Below are positions 34,707 through 43,670 of a stretch of 64,000 nt of DNA, piece after piece (within the stretch, counting starts at the first letter, position 1; every line of letters starts with the position of its first letter). The position numbers were made by a program, and so were the translations under genes. This DNA is from Alterinioella nitratireducens. Lineage in GTDB: Bacteria > Pseudomonadota > Alphaproteobacteria > Rhodobacterales > Rhodobacteraceae. Where the stretch lies: contig NZ_JABJVX010000002.1 of NCBI RefSeq assembly GCF_013155465.1, positions 430,001-494,000 of the forward strand. The letters run 5' to 3'. The notes under the pieces are model-generated. The model was not told the origin of the DNA and ran no database searches. It saw only the letters and a program-made list of their open reading frames with translations.

Positions 34707-34925
34707 TCAGATCAGCTGCAGGCTGGCCAGCATGGTGCTGGCAGCGGCAAGCTGGGTGGTCGGCAGCTCGATCTTGATGTGCGAGATGACGTCCGAGGCC
34801 TCGGCCGTGATCCCCTCGTCGCGCAGCGCGGCCTCGATCATGCGGGCGGCAGCGTCCGGGCCCTTGAGGTTCAGCGGGTCCGGCAGCGCGGCGTGATCGA
34901 TGCGGATGGTGGTGATGGCGGTCAT
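34707..34925 (-). CDS. small phage protein, unknown
   Basis: A 72-residue acidic protein (IRIDHAALPDPLNLKGPDAA, then IEAALRDEGITAEASDVISH). It has an AAGGAC ribosome site 8 bp before its ATG at 34925. The neighbouring small genes have similar size and orientation. No function recognised. Confidence 0.5.
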   Translation of the reverse strand: MTAITTIRIDHAALPDPLNLKGPDAAARMIEAALRDEGITAEASDVISHIKIELPTTQLAAASTMLASLQLI

Positions 34926-34937
34926 GTGCGTGTCCTT

Positions 34938-35144
34938 TCAGAGCTGGGTTTCGGCGACGCCTGCGCGGCGCCCGGCCTCATAGGCTTCCGCGAGCGCGTC
35001 GCGGATGGCCCAGACGGCGACATCGTGGAAGTCGAGCCGGTCGGAGTTTCGGGTCTCGAGGGTTTCGAGGAAGAAGCGGCGCTGCGCGATCTCCAGGATC
35101 AGCGCGTCGCGGGCGGCGGCGGGGTCGGTCTTGCGGCGGGGCAT
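34938..35144 (-). CDS. small phage protein (DUF6900-like)
   Basis: A 68-residue helical protein starting MPRRKTDPAAARDALILEI. The start ATG at 35144 has GAGGAA upstream; the longer frame to 35225 has no better site. A pattern like DFHDVAVWAIRDALAEAYEAG is one I associate with DUF6900, from memory. It is the promoter-proximal gene of the minus-strand block, divergent from the small terminase gene. Confidence 0.5.
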   Translation of the reverse strand: MPRRKTDPAAARDALILEIAQRRFFLETLETRNSDRLDFHDVAVWAIRDALAEAYEAGRRAGVAETQL

Positions 35145-35254
35145 GGCAGGTTCCTCGGGTGCGTTGCATCGTCCTTCTGGAGACACGTTCGCTCTGCCGG
35201 CGAGGCTTATCAACTGTATAAGCACATGGTTTTGAATGATAATCGGGGCTGGCC

Positions 35255-35821
35255 ATGCAGGGCGTGAGCGAGCGCCAGTACGCCGCCCATGTGGGGCTGT
35301 CGCGGGGCGCGATCCAGAAGGCGAAGTCCGCTGGCCGGCTCGTCCTGCACGCCGATGGCAGCATCGACGCCGCGGCCTCCGACCGGCTGCGGGCGGAGGC
35401 GACCGATCCGTCGAAGACGAGGAAGGCGGCTGCGCCGAAAGGGCAGAAGCTGAAGCCCGTGCCGGAGGCAGCGGTCTCCGCCGTCGGCGATACGCTCAAG
35501 GAACAAGGCATGGCCGCGCCGGTCGCGGGCGGCGGCACGACCTTCCTGCAGGCCAAGACGGCGCATGAGGTGCTGAAGGCGCAGGAGCGGCGCATCCGGC
35601 TCGCGAAGCTGAAGGGCGAACTTGTCGACCGCGACCGCGCCACGTCGCTGGTCTTCCGGCTCGCGCGCGAGGAACGCGACGCATGGGTCAACTGGCCGGC
35701 GCGGGTGGCTGCGCTGATGGCGGCGGAGTTGGAAACGGAAACGGCGGCCATGCAGAAGGTTCTGGAGGCCCATGTCCGCGCCCATCTCGAGGAACTCGCC
35801 CAGCCCCGGATTGCCCTCTGA
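35255..35821 (+). CDS. terminase small subunit (Nu1-like)
   Basis: A 188-residue protein with an N-terminal HTH (SERQYAAHVGLSRGAIQKAK, then GRLVLHADGSID), a flexible linker, and a C-terminal helical region (QAKTAHEVLKAQERRIRLAKL, then ATSLVFRLAREERDAWVNWP). This layout matches Nu1-type small terminase subunits, which bind the cos or pac site. It overlaps the large subunit gene by 50 bp. Its position directly before a GpA-type gene makes the call strong. Confidence 0.8.
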   Translation: MQGVSERQYAAHVGLSRGAIQKAKSAGRLVLHADGSIDAAASDRLRAEATDPSKTRKAAAPKGQKLKPVPEAAVSAVGDTLKEQGMAAPVAGGGTTFLQAKTAHEVLKAQERRIRLAKLKGELVDRDRATSLVFRLAREERDAWVNWPARVAALMAAELETETAAMQKVLEAHVRAHLEELAQPRIAL

Positions 35822-37787
35822 CGGCAACGCCTCAAGCAGCGAAGCGGTAGGCGAAACCATCACGGCGTTCGACGGCGCCGAGGCGCTGCTGCGGGCCTGG
35901 GATCGTGGGCTCACGCCCGATCCCTGGCTGACCGTCTCGGAATGGTCGGACACGCATCGCTGGCTGAGTTCGCGCGCGAGCGCCGAGCCCGGCCGCTACC
36001 GGACCGAGCGCACGCCCTACATGCGCGCGATCATGGACGCGCTCTCGCCGGGCGATCCAACGCAGCGCGTGGTGTTCATGAAGGCCGCGCAGGTCGGCGC
36101 CACGGAGGCCGGCAACAACTGGATCGGCTTCGTTATACACCACGCGCCGGGGCCGATGCTCGCGGTCCAGCCGACAGTGGAGCTCGCGAAGCGCAACTCG
36201 CGCCAGCGGATCGATCCGCTGATCGAGGAGAGCCCGGCGCTGAAGGAGCGCGTGCGCCCGGCGCGGGCGCGCGACAGCGGCAACACGCAGCTGTCGAAGG
36301 ATTTCCCCGGCGGCGTGCTGGTGATGACGGGCGCCAATTCGGCGGTGGGCCTGCGCTCGATGCCGGCGCGCTACGTGTTCCTCGACGAGGTCGACGCATA
36401 CCCGGCCTCGGCCGATGAGGAAGGCGATCCGGTCGGGCTCGCCGAGGCGCGCTCGCTGACCTTCGCGCATCGGCGCAAGGTGTTGCTCGTCTCGACGCCC
36501 ACGATCCGTGGCGTCAGCCGGATCGAGCGTGAATACGAGGCGAGCGACCAGCGCCGCTTCTTCGTGCCGTGTCCGCATTGCGGCCATGCGCAATGGCTGC
36601 GTTTCGAGCGGCTGCGCTGGGAGAAGGGTAAACCGGAGACGGCGGCGTACCATTGCGATGCCTGCGAGACACCGATCGAGGAACACCACAAGCCGGCGAT
36701 GTTGGCCGCGGGCGAATGGCGGGCGACCGCCGAGGCCCGCGATGCGCGCACGGTGGGGTTTCATCTCTCGGCGCTCTATTCGCCGCCGGGGTGGAAGAGC
36801 TGGGCAGACATCGCGCGGGACAAGGAGACGGCGGTGGGCTCGGACGAGGCCGAACGGGTGTTCCGCAACACGGTGCTCGGCGAGACCTGGATCGAGACCG
36901 GCGATGCGCCGGACTGGCAGCGCATCGCCGAGCGGCGGGAGGACTGGCCCGCTGGCACGGTCCCCGCAGGCGGGCTGTTCCTGACCGCTGGCGTGGACGT
37001 GCAGAAGGACCGCATCGAGGTCGATGTCTGGGCCTGGGGTCGCGGCCTGGAAAGCTGGCTCGTCGATCATCTGGTGATCGAGGGCGGGCCGGCGCGGCCA
37101 GAGGCGTGGGACGCGCTGACAGATCTTCTGGGGCGGACATGGGACCATGCTTCCGGCCAGCCGATGACGCTGGCGCGGCTCGCCATCGACACGGGCTACG
37201 AGACGGCGGCGGTCTATGGCTGGGCGCGCTCGGTCGGCTTCGCGCAGGTCGCGCCGGTCAAGGGGCTCGAGGGCTTCAACCGGGCGAGTCCAGTGTCGGG
37301 GCCGACCTATGTGGACGCCACGGCGGGCGGCAAGCGGCTGCGCCGGGGCGCGCGGCTCTGGACGGTGGCGGTATCGACCTTCAAGGCCGAGACCTACCGC
37401 TTTCTGCGGCTGACGCGGCCGACAGCGGAAGACCTGCATGATGGCGCGGCGTTCCCGCCCGGCACTATGCATCTGCCTCTCTGGGCCGACAGCGAGTGGA
37501 TCCGTCAGCTGACGGCCGAGCAACTGGTGACGGTACGCAACCGGCGCGGCTTCGCGCGGCTCGAATGGCAGAAGCTGCGCGAACGCAACGAGGCGCTGGA
37601 TTGCCGGGTCTATGCCCGCGCTGCAGCCTGGATCGCGGGCGCGGATCGCTGGCCGGAAGCACGGTGGGCGGAGCTGGAGCGGCAACTGGCAGTGGAAACC
37701 GCCGCAACTACAAAGGAGGCGCCCGCCGCAGAACCGTCGCGCACCACTGCGCGGCGGCGCAGGGTGCGGTCGAGCTACATGGGGTGA
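35772..37787 (+). CDS. terminase large subunit (lambda GpA family)
   Basis: A 671-residue GpA-type packaging motor-nuclease. The N-terminal ATPase half has VVFMKAAQVGATEAGNNWIG as its nucleotide-binding segment and VFLDEVDAYP as Walker B. A CPHCGH and CDACE zinc pair lies mid-protein. The C-terminal nuclease half has the acidic strands LTAGVDVQKDRIEVDVWAWG and RLAIDTGYET. It cuts concatemers and pumps DNA into proheads, pointing to a lambda-type cos or headful packaging siphophage. Length is close to lambda GpA (641). Confidence 0.92.
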   Translation: MSAPISRNSPSPGLPSDGNASSSEAVGETITAFDGAEALLRAWDRGLTPDPWLTVSEWSDTHRWLSSRASAEPGRYRTERTPYMRAIMDALSPGDPTQRVVFMKAAQVGATEAGNNWIGFVIHHAPGPMLAVQPTVELAKRNSRQRIDPLIEESPALKERVRPARARDSGNTQLSKDFPGGVLVMTGANSAVGLRSMPARYVFLDEVDAYPASADEEGDPVGLAEARSLTFAHRRKVLLVSTPTIRGVSRIEREYEASDQRRFFVPCPHCGHAQWLRFERLRWEKGKPETAAYHCDACETPIEEHHKPAMLAAGEWRATAEARDARTVGFHLSALYSPPGWKSWADIARDKETAVGSDEAERVFRNTVLGETWIETGDAPDWQRIAERREDWPAGTVPAGGLFLTAGVDVQKDRIEVDVWAWGRGLESWLVDHLVIEGGPARPEAWDALTDLLGRTWDHASGQPMTLARLAIDTGYETAAVYGWARSVGFAQVAPVKGLEGFNRASPVSGPTYVDATAGGKRLRRGARLWTVAVSTFKAETYRFLRLTRPTAEDLHDGAAFPPGTMHLPLWADSEWIRQLTAEQLVTVRNRRGFARLEWQKLRERNEALDCRVYARAAAWIAGADRWPEARWAELERQLAVETAATTKEAPAAEPSRTTARRRRVRSSYMG

Positions 37788-38402
37788 TCAACTGGTCTTC
37801 TTCATCGCTCGGCTGCGATGCCCGGCCCGGACCCGGCGCCGGAACTCGGCCAGCATGGCGAGGTCGAGTTCGATCTCGCGTCGCTCGATATCCTCGGAAT
37901 CGAAAGCCCCGCCGGCCCATTCCAGTAGCTCCGCGTGTTGCGGGTGGCGATTGTTGCCAATGGCTTCCAGAAACCCCTCGAAACCGGGGAGCCCTCCAAC
38001 ATCCTCGGGCGGTGCCCGGCGCGCCCCCTCGACAAAGACAGGATAATCCGTATCGGCATCGCTGTCGCGGACACCTTCGATGATCACGCGGTGCCGCCAG
38101 TCGTCACCGAAATCGTAGACATAGAGGAAGCGGTCCACGCCGTGGTCGATCAGCTTGTTCAGCCGGATGCCGTTGGCCTTGTAGACCCGGCGCGACGGGC
38201 TCTCCATGCCGGGGAGAGGCTCGCCATAGATCCGCTCGCCCACACGAAACTCGTAGAGATGCGCGTATTCCCAGCGCATCACCGCCTGAATGACTTCGTG
38301 CAATGTCGCGAGCGTGATGCTGGTCGGCACATCGACGCGCCGCCAAATGCGCGGGGTGATGTCTTCGAGTTCGATCAGCAGTCGGGCGACAGGTTCGGAC
38401 AT
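37788..38402 (-). CDS. pRiA4b ORF-3 / IS1096 TnpR-like protein
   Basis: A 204-residue protein of the plasmid pRiA4b ORF-3 family: RLLIELEDITPRIWRRVDVP, ATLHEVIQAVMRWEYAHLYEF, and YVYDFGDDWRHRVIIEG are typical signatures. The biochemical role is unknown; the family is found in plasmids, phages and near some insertion sequences. It lies on the opposite strand within the packaging-head block, abutting the terminase stop. It is therefore an accessory (moron) gene under its own control. No transposase or terminal repeats were seen. Confidence 0.8.
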   Translation of the reverse strand: MSEPVARLLIELEDITPRIWRRVDVPTSITLATLHEVIQAVMRWEYAHLYEFRVGERIYGEPLPGMESPSRRVYKANGIRLNKLIDHGVDRFLYVYDFGDDWRHRVIIEGVRDSDADTDYPVFVEGARRAPPEDVGGLPGFEGFLEAIGNNRHPQHAELLEWAGGAFDSEDIERREIELDLAMLAEFRRRVRAGHRSRAMKKTS

Positions 38403-38449
38403 TGCTCCTCCGGGCGATCAAGCGACCCCGAGCATAGAAGGCACGCTGC

Positions 38450-38665
38450 ATGGCCACAATCGCCGAGCTGAAATCCCGCCGCGAGGCGCTCCTGGCGCAG
38501 CGCTCCTCGGGCGTCGCGCGTGTAAGCTATGACGGCAAGACGGTGGAGTATCGCAGCTTGGCCGAGATCGACCGGGCCATCGAGGCGCTGGATCGCGAGA
38601 TCGCGGCGGCCGAGGGGCGGCGGATCGTGCGGCAGGTCCGCGTGACGACCAGCAAGGGGCTCTGA
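38450..38665 (+). CDS. gpW-like head-tail joining protein
   Basis: A 71-residue protein: IAELKSRREALLAQRSSGV, then VSYDGKTVEYRSLAEIDRAI and an acidic helix. Size, pattern and position between terminase and portal genes match lambda gpW, which seals the portal after packaging and makes the site for tail attachment. Confidence 0.85.
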   Translation: MATIAELKSRREALLAQRSSGVARVSYDGKTVEYRSLAEIDRAIEALDREIAAAEGRRIVRQVRVTTSKGL

Positions 38666-38668
38666 TCC

Positions 38669-40147
38669 ATGGGGCTGATGGACCTGTTCCGCCGCCGGGC
38701 GACCGGCGGCCCATCGAGCATGCGCGCGCGGCTCGAGGGCGCTATGGCGCGCCGCCGACTGCGGGGATGGAACCCACCGCTGGAGAATATCAACGCGCTG
38801 GTCGCCTCGGGCGGCCCGCGGCTGCTGGCACGGGCGCGCGAATTGGTCGTCACCAACGGCTACGCGGCGAATGCCTGCGAAGCCTTCGCCGCGAACCTCG
38901 TGGGCGACGGGATCAAGCCCTCGTCGCTGATCGAGGATGCGGCCGTGCGGGATCGTGTGCAGCGGCTCTGGCTCGCCTGGACCGACGAGGCGGACGCGGA
39001 CGGGCTGACCGACTTCTATGGCCTGCAGGCGATGGTGGCGCGCGAGATGTTCGTCGCCGGCGAGTGCTTCGTGCGCCTGCGGCCACGGCGCGCTGAGGAC
39101 GGGCTGCTGGTCCCGTTCCAGTTGCAGCTTCTGCAATCGGAAATGCTGCCCTTCGAGAAGACCGAGACCGCGGCCAATGGCAACCGCATCCGTTGCGGGA
39201 TCGAATTCGACCAGATCGGGCGGCGCGCAGCCTATCATTTCCGCCGCAGCCATCCCGGTGACAGCACGGATCGCCGCGTGGCCGTGCCCGAGACCGTGCG
39301 CGTGCCCGCCGAGGACGTGCTGCACATCTACCGCCCGCTCGACGCCGGCCAGATCCGCGGCCTGCCGCATGTGGCGCCAGCCATGGTGCGGCTCTTTCTG
39401 CTCGACCAGTATGATGATGCGGAACTCGACCGCAAGAAGACCGCGGCGATGTTCGCGGGCTTCATCACCAAGACCGCGCCCGAGGACCCGATGCTGGGCG
39501 AGGCCGAGGCGGACCTCGACGGCGCTGCCATCGCGAGCCTTGAACCCGGCACCATGCAGGTGCTGCTGCCGGGCGAGGATGTGAAGTTCTCGAGCCCTGC
39601 TGATGTCGGTGGCGGCTATGAGGCGTTCCAGTACCGGACGCTATTGGCCGTCTCGGCCTCGCTGGGGCTGCCCTATCACTTGGTGACCGGCGATGTGCGG
39701 CAGGCGAACTATTCCAGCTTGCGCGCGGAACTGGTCGAATTCCGCCGTCGCGTGCAGCAACTTCAGCACGGGGTGATCGCACATCAGCTTTGCCGGCCCA
39801 TCTGGGCGCGCTGGCTGGACATGGCGCAACTGTCCGGTCGGCTGGACCTCTCCGATCCGGTTGGCGCGCGCGCAGTGCAATGGATCCCGCCGCGCTGGGA
39901 TTGGGTCGATCCACTGAAGGACATCCAGGCGCAAATCCTCGCCATGGAAGCGGGCATCACCTCGCGGCGCAAGGTGGTCGAGGGCACGGGCTATGACGTC
40001 GAGGAAGTCGATCGCGAGAATGCGGTGGACGCCAAACGCGCCGCTGATCTGGGGCTGCACTACCGCACCAGCCCCGGCGAGACCCAAGGCGCGCGGGCCA
40101 CGCCCGCCACCCGGCCGGACCCCGGGTCCGACACACAGCAGGAGTGA
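38669..40147 (+). CDS. portal protein (lambda gpB family)
   Basis: A 492-residue portal protein. Typical segments are NGYAANACEAFAANLVGDGI, ADGLTDFYGLQAMVAREMFV, EDVLHIYRPLDAGQIRGLP and TGDVRQANYSSLRAELVEF. Twelve copies form the dodecameric ring at one prohead vertex through which DNA is packaged and ejected. The C-terminus is disordered-looking. It follows gpW by 3 bp and precedes the protease gene. Confidence 0.93.
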   Translation: MGLMDLFRRRATGGPSSMRARLEGAMARRRLRGWNPPLENINALVASGGPRLLARARELVVTNGYAANACEAFAANLVGDGIKPSSLIEDAAVRDRVQRLWLAWTDEADADGLTDFYGLQAMVAREMFVAGECFVRLRPRRAEDGLLVPFQLQLLQSEMLPFEKTETAANGNRIRCGIEFDQIGRRAAYHFRRSHPGDSTDRRVAVPETVRVPAEDVLHIYRPLDAGQIRGLPHVAPAMVRLFLLDQYDDAELDRKKTAAMFAGFITKTAPEDPMLGEAEADLDGAAIASLEPGTMQVLLPGEDVKFSSPADVGGGYEAFQYRTLLAVSASLGLPYHLVTGDVRQANYSSLRAELVEFRRRVQQLQHGVIAHQLCRPIWARWLDMAQLSGRLDLSDPVGARAVQWIPPRWDWVDPLKDIQAQILAMEAGITSRRKVVEGTGYDVEEVDRENAVDAKRAADLGLHYRTSPGETQGARATPATRPDPGSDTQQE

Positions 40148-40148
40148 G

Positions 40149-41147
40149 ATGATGAAGAGCTGGTACACGATCCGCGCCCGGGCCTCCGGGGCGGAAGTGC
40201 AAATCTATGACGAAATCGGCGCCTATGGCGTCTCGGCCAAGGGATTTCTCGCCGAACTCGGCGCGCTGCCCGAGGACGCCCCCATCGATCTGCGGCTGAA
40301 CAGCCCCGGCGGCTCGGTCTTCGACGCGGTGGCGATCCACAACGCGCTCACGCGTCACGCGGGCAGCGTCACCGTCTGGATCGATGGCATCGCGGCTTCG
40401 GCCGCTTCCTATGTCGCCATGGCGGGCGACGAGATCGTCATCCCCGAAAACGCCTTCCTGATGATCCACGATCCTTCCGGTCTGGTGGTGGGCACGGCTG
40501 AAGACATGCGCGAGATGGCCGGCACGCTCGACAAGATCGCCGCCGGCATGATGCGCGGTTACGCGGCCCGCTCCGGCAGGCCCGAGGAAGAGATCGCCGC
40601 GCTGATGGCCGCCGAGACCTGGTTCGATGGGGCCGAGGCGCTGGCGGCGGGGCTGGCCACGCGCATGGCCGAGCCTGTGCGCATCGCCGCGAGCTTCGAC
40701 ATCGGTTGCTTCCGGAATGCGCCGCCGGCGCTGATCGAGGCAGTCGAGACTGTGGAGGAGCCCGAGGGCGCGGCGGCGGGCATCGACATCGTTGAAAGCG
40801 CCAACGATGTCGCGCCTGCTCCCGATCCCGCGCAGCCGCCCGAGACGGACAATCCGGACGGCACCGTGTCCGGCCTCTCCACGGGCCCGGACCCCGCGGC
40901 CATCCGCGCCGAGGCTATCGCGCATGCCCGCGCCGTGATCGATCTCTGCCGCCTGGCGGGCCAGCCGCAGATGGCCGGGCGGTTCCTCGAGGAGGATGCG
41001 GGCCTCGATACCGTGCGCGCAAGGCTGCTCGAGGCGCGGGCCGAGGCCGAGCCCGAGATCAGCCCCCATCACCCGCAACCCGGGCGCGGCGCCACGACCC
41101 GCCCCTGGGGCGATGTCATCGCCCGCACCTTCAAGCTGAAAGGATAA
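40149..41147 (+). CDS. prohead protease (ClpP/S49-like, lambda gpC type) with scaffold tail
   Basis: A 332-residue protein. The N-terminal ClpP-like fold shows LRLNSPGGSVFDAVAIHNAL, the serine motif DGIAASAASYVAMAGD and the histidine motif FLMIHDPSGLVVG. The rest, from about residue 205, is acidic and Pro/Ala-rich and could act as scaffold, as with lambda gpC/Nu3. It matures the prohead. The start was placed at 40149; the longer upstream frame lies inside the portal gene. Confidence 0.9.
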   Translation: MMKSWYTIRARASGAEVQIYDEIGAYGVSAKGFLAELGALPEDAPIDLRLNSPGGSVFDAVAIHNALTRHAGSVTVWIDGIAASAASYVAMAGDEIVIPENAFLMIHDPSGLVVGTAEDMREMAGTLDKIAAGMMRGYAARSGRPEEEIAALMAAETWFDGAEALAAGLATRMAEPVRIAASFDIGCFRNAPPALIEAVETVEEPEGAAAGIDIVESANDVAPAPDPAQPPETDNPDGTVSGLSTGPDPAAIRAEAIAHARAVIDLCRLAGQPQMAGRFLEEDAGLDTVRARLLEARAEAEPEISPHHPQPGRGATTRPWGDVIARTFKLKG

Positions 41148-41151
41148 GCTC

Positions 41152-41517
41152 ATGACCACGTTGGTTGAAGGCAAGCACGCCGGCGGCTTCCTAATCTGGG
41201 AAGCCTTCCGCGACTATACCCGCGAGACCATCACCGTCGCCGCTGGCAATCCCGAGCCCGGCACCGTGCTCGGCAAGATCACCGCATCCGGGAACTACGC
41301 CCCGCACGATCCTGCCGCCACCGATGGCACCGAAACTGCGGTCGCGGTGCTCTGGGGCAAGGCCGATGCAAGCGTCGGCGCGGTGCCCGCCGTGGCGCTC
41401 ATTCGCGGCCCTGCCATCGTCAACCGCCATGACCTCGTCTTCGCCGGCACCCCGAGCGAGGGCGAGATCGCCGCCGCCCATGCCGCGCTTCTCGAGGCCG
41501 GCATCCTGGTGCGCTGA
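41152..41517 (+). CDS. head decoration protein (lambda gpD-like)
   Basis: A 121-residue protein with the gpD pattern FRDYTRETITVAAGNPEPGT, VLGKITASGNYAPHDP, and VALIRGPAIVNRHDLVFAG. Lambda gpD trimers sit on the expanded capsid and stabilise it. It is in the expected slot between protease and major capsid genes. Confidence 0.9.
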   Translation: MTTLVEGKHAGGFLIWEAFRDYTRETITVAAGNPEPGTVLGKITASGNYAPHDPAATDGTETAVAVLWGKADASVGAVPAVALIRGPAIVNRHDLVFAGTPSEGEIAAAHAALLEAGILVR

Positions 41518-41562
41518 TCCCGCGCACCGCTTCACCCCCATCCCCGATACGGAGGCATTCCC

Positions 41563-42576
41563 ATGGCCACCATGGACATCTTCGAAGGCGATGCCTTCAC
41601 CATCGTCGAGCTGACCCGCGCGCTCGAAAACATCCCCTACAAGCCCGCCATCCTGTCGGGCTCGGGGCTCTTCGGCACCCGCGGCGTGCGCACGCGCACC
41701 GTCATGATCGAAAGCCGCGACGGCACGCTCTCGCTGATCCCCTTCTCCGAGCGCGGATCGGCCTACGAGAGCCAGATCCCCGAGCGCCGCGAGATGCGGG
41801 CGTTTGTGTGCCGCCAATTCAAGAAGCAGGACGTGCTCTGGGCCTCGGAAATCCAGGCGGTGCGCGACTTCGGCTCGGAAACTGCCGTGCAGCAGCTGCA
41901 GGAGGAAATCGCGCGCAAGATGCGGACCCTGCGCAACGACGCCGAGGCGACCTTCGAGTTCCACCTCTTCAACGGCATCCAGGGCGTGGTGAAGGACCCG
42001 CGCGACGGCGCCACGGTGATCGACTACTACAGCGAGTTCAACATCACGCCCGCGGCCGAGGTGGACTTCGACCTCGACAACCAGTCCCCGGCCTCGGGTG
42101 CGCTCCGCAAGCGCTGCCAGGCGATGATCGAGAGCGTCGAGGACAGCCTTGGCGGGCTCGCGGCCGGTCAGGTGCAGCTGCGCGCCGAATGCGGCTCGGC
42201 CTTCTTCGCCGATCTCGTGGCCCACAAGGAGGTACGCGAGACTTATCTCAACACTGCCGCCGCCGCTGATCTACGCGGGCGCGTGGGCGAGGAGGTCAGC
42301 TTCGGTGGCATCACCTTCCGGCGCTACCGGGGTGGCCTCGGTTTCGGCGTGCCGACCGACAAGGCGTATTTCTACCCCGAGGGCGTCGAGGGGCTCTTCG
42401 AGATCTACCACGCCCCGGCCGATACCTTCGAGACGGTCAATACCGTCGGCCTGCCGCTCTATGCGCGCATGATCCCCGATCGTGACCGCGACGAATGGGT
42501 GCGCCTCGAGATCGAGTCGAACCCGCTGCCGATCTGCACCCGCCCGCAGGTGCTGCGCAGCGCGCGGCGGACGTGA
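41563..42576 (+). CDS. major capsid protein (lambda gpE family)
   Basis: A 337-residue HK97-fold capsid protein of the lambda E family: LTRALENIPYKPAILSGSGL, the VQQLQEEIARKMRTLRNDAE helix, NGIQGVVKDPRDGATVIDYY, and the late RGGLGFGVPTDKAYFYPEGV. Hundreds of copies form the icosahedral shell. No delta domain or protease-cleaved N-terminus is evident, as with gpE. Its stop shares one base with the next ATG. Confidence 0.93.
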   Translation: MATMDIFEGDAFTIVELTRALENIPYKPAILSGSGLFGTRGVRTRTVMIESRDGTLSLIPFSERGSAYESQIPERREMRAFVCRQFKKQDVLWASEIQAVRDFGSETAVQQLQEEIARKMRTLRNDAEATFEFHLFNGIQGVVKDPRDGATVIDYYSEFNITPAAEVDFDLDNQSPASGALRKRCQAMIESVEDSLGGLAAGQVQLRAECGSAFFADLVAHKEVRETYLNTAAAADLRGRVGEEVSFGGITFRRYRGGLGFGVPTDKAYFYPEGVEGLFEIYHAPADTFETVNTVGLPLYARMIPDRDRDEWVRLEIESNPLPICTRPQVLRSARRT

Positions 42577-42887
42577 TGACCGCGCTCAACACGGCGCTGG
42601 ACGCGTTGTTTGCCGACAGCAACATCGCGCGGGACGCCGTCTACATCGCCGAGGGCGGCACACCCCAGCTCGTCCGCGTGGTCTCCCGCCGCGCGGACGA
42701 GGTCACCGGCTTCGGTGGCGCGCGGCTCTGGTCGGAGACCACCCGCGTCGACCTGCGCGTGGCCGAGGTTCCGAACCCGCGCTCCGGCGACCGCGTCGAG
42801 ATCGAGGGTGACGCGTTTCTCATCCAGGGAGAGCCCATGCGCGATAGCGAGCGGTTGATCTGGACCGTGGACCTGCGCCCGGCATGA
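42576..42887 (+). CDS. head-tail joining protein (gpFII-like)
   Basis: A 103-residue beta-rich protein (DAVYIAEGGTPQLVRVVSRR, DLRVAEVPNPRSGDRVEIEG, LIQGEPMRDSERLIWTVDL). Such ATP-binding-sugar-transporter-like joining proteins follow the capsid gene in lambda-type phages and connect head and tail. The start at 42576 is coupled to the capsid stop, and the stop is coupled to the next ATG. Confidence 0.75.
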   Translation: MTALNTALDALFADSNIARDAVYIAEGGTPQLVRVVSRRADEVTGFGGARLWSETTRVDLRVAEVPNPRSGDRVEIEGDAFLIQGEPMRDSERLIWTVDLRPA

Positions 42888-43516
42888 AGCTGCAACTCGA
42901 CATCACCCCCGATCTGGTTGCCGCCATGGCCGCCGAGATCAAGGCGGGCGAACGCGCTGTCAGCGCCGCCACGCGCGAGGCCGGGAACACCCTCAAGGCT
43001 GCCTGGCGCGCGCAGATCATGGGCGCGGGGCTCGGCCAGCGCCTTGCCCGCTCGATCCGGAGCCAGACCTATCCGCAGGGGCGTCAGAGCCTGAACGCCG
43101 CCGCGCTGGTCTGGTCGAAAGCGCCGGTGATCGTCGGCGCGCATGATACCGGGCCGCTGATCCGCTCGCGAAATGGCTTCTGGCTGGCGATCCCGACCGA
43201 GGCGGCCGGGCGCGGCCTGCGTGGCGGCAAGATTACTCCCGGCGAATGGGAGCGCCGCACCGGCCTGCGCCTGCGCTTCGTCTATCGCCGCCGCGGTCCG
43301 AGCCTGCTCGTTGCCGAGGGCCGGCTGAATACGAAGGGTCGCGCGGTGGCATCGCGCTCAAAAACCGGGCGTGGTCGAACCACAGTGCCGATCTTCCTGC
43401 TGGTGCCGCAGGTCAAGTTGCCTAAGCGGCTGGATCTGGCGCAGGATGCTGGCAAGGCCCATGGCAGCGTGCCGGGGTTGATTGTGGCGAAGTGGGTGGA
43501 GGGACGGTTGGGATAA
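42884..43516 (+). CDS. tail completion / neck protein (DUF6441-like)
   Basis: A 210-residue basic protein beginning MKLQLDITPDLVAAMAAEI, with LKAAWRAQIMGAGLGQRLAR and GPLIRSRNGFWLAIPTEAAG. I associate it with DUF6441 proteins of Rhodobacterales phages and with gpZ/HK97-gp10-like neck functions. The last codons and stop form part of a 16-bp repeat that recurs 3.2 kb downstream, where phage morphogenesis genes resume. The cargo operon thus begins immediately after this gene. Confidence 0.7.
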   Translation: MKLQLDITPDLVAAMAAEIKAGERAVSAATREAGNTLKAAWRAQIMGAGLGQRLARSIRSQTYPQGRQSLNAAALVWSKAPVIVGAHDTGPLIRSRNGFWLAIPTEAAGRGLRGGKITPGEWERRTGLRLRFVYRRRGPSLLVAEGRLNTKGRAVASRSKTGRGRTTVPIFLLVPQVKLPKRLDLAQDAGKAHGSVPGLIVAKWVEGRLG

Positions 43517-43521
43517 AGCCG
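43506..43521 (+). repeat. left copy of direct repeat flanking the cargo operon
   Basis: GGTTGGGATAAAGCCG, covering the end and stop codon of the neck gene. It matches the word at 46708-46723 at 15 of 16 positions, in direct orientation. The repeat brackets the foreign-looking operon and is a candidate footprint of its insertion or of a recombination hotspot. Confidence 0.6.
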
Positions 43522-43670
43522 GCGACAATGGAGTAAACCGTTGTTCGTTGCGCGCACTAAACCTTCGTGCCTTTATCTTCGCGCTCGCCGAAGTTTTCAT
43601 TTATGGCTTGCAACACCAGATCAACTGAAAGACCATCGCGAGAACACAAAATGCTGATTTGAGGGATGGT

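Noticed and set aside
43572-43636. Promoter candidates upstream of the cargo operon (TTGCAA at 43608 with GACCAT; TTGCGC at 43548 with TTTATC) and a 5-bp hairpin at 43577-43593
   Set aside because: The -10 boxes are poor and the stem is too short for a confident promoter or terminator. An own promoter is still expected somewhere in 43522-43670.
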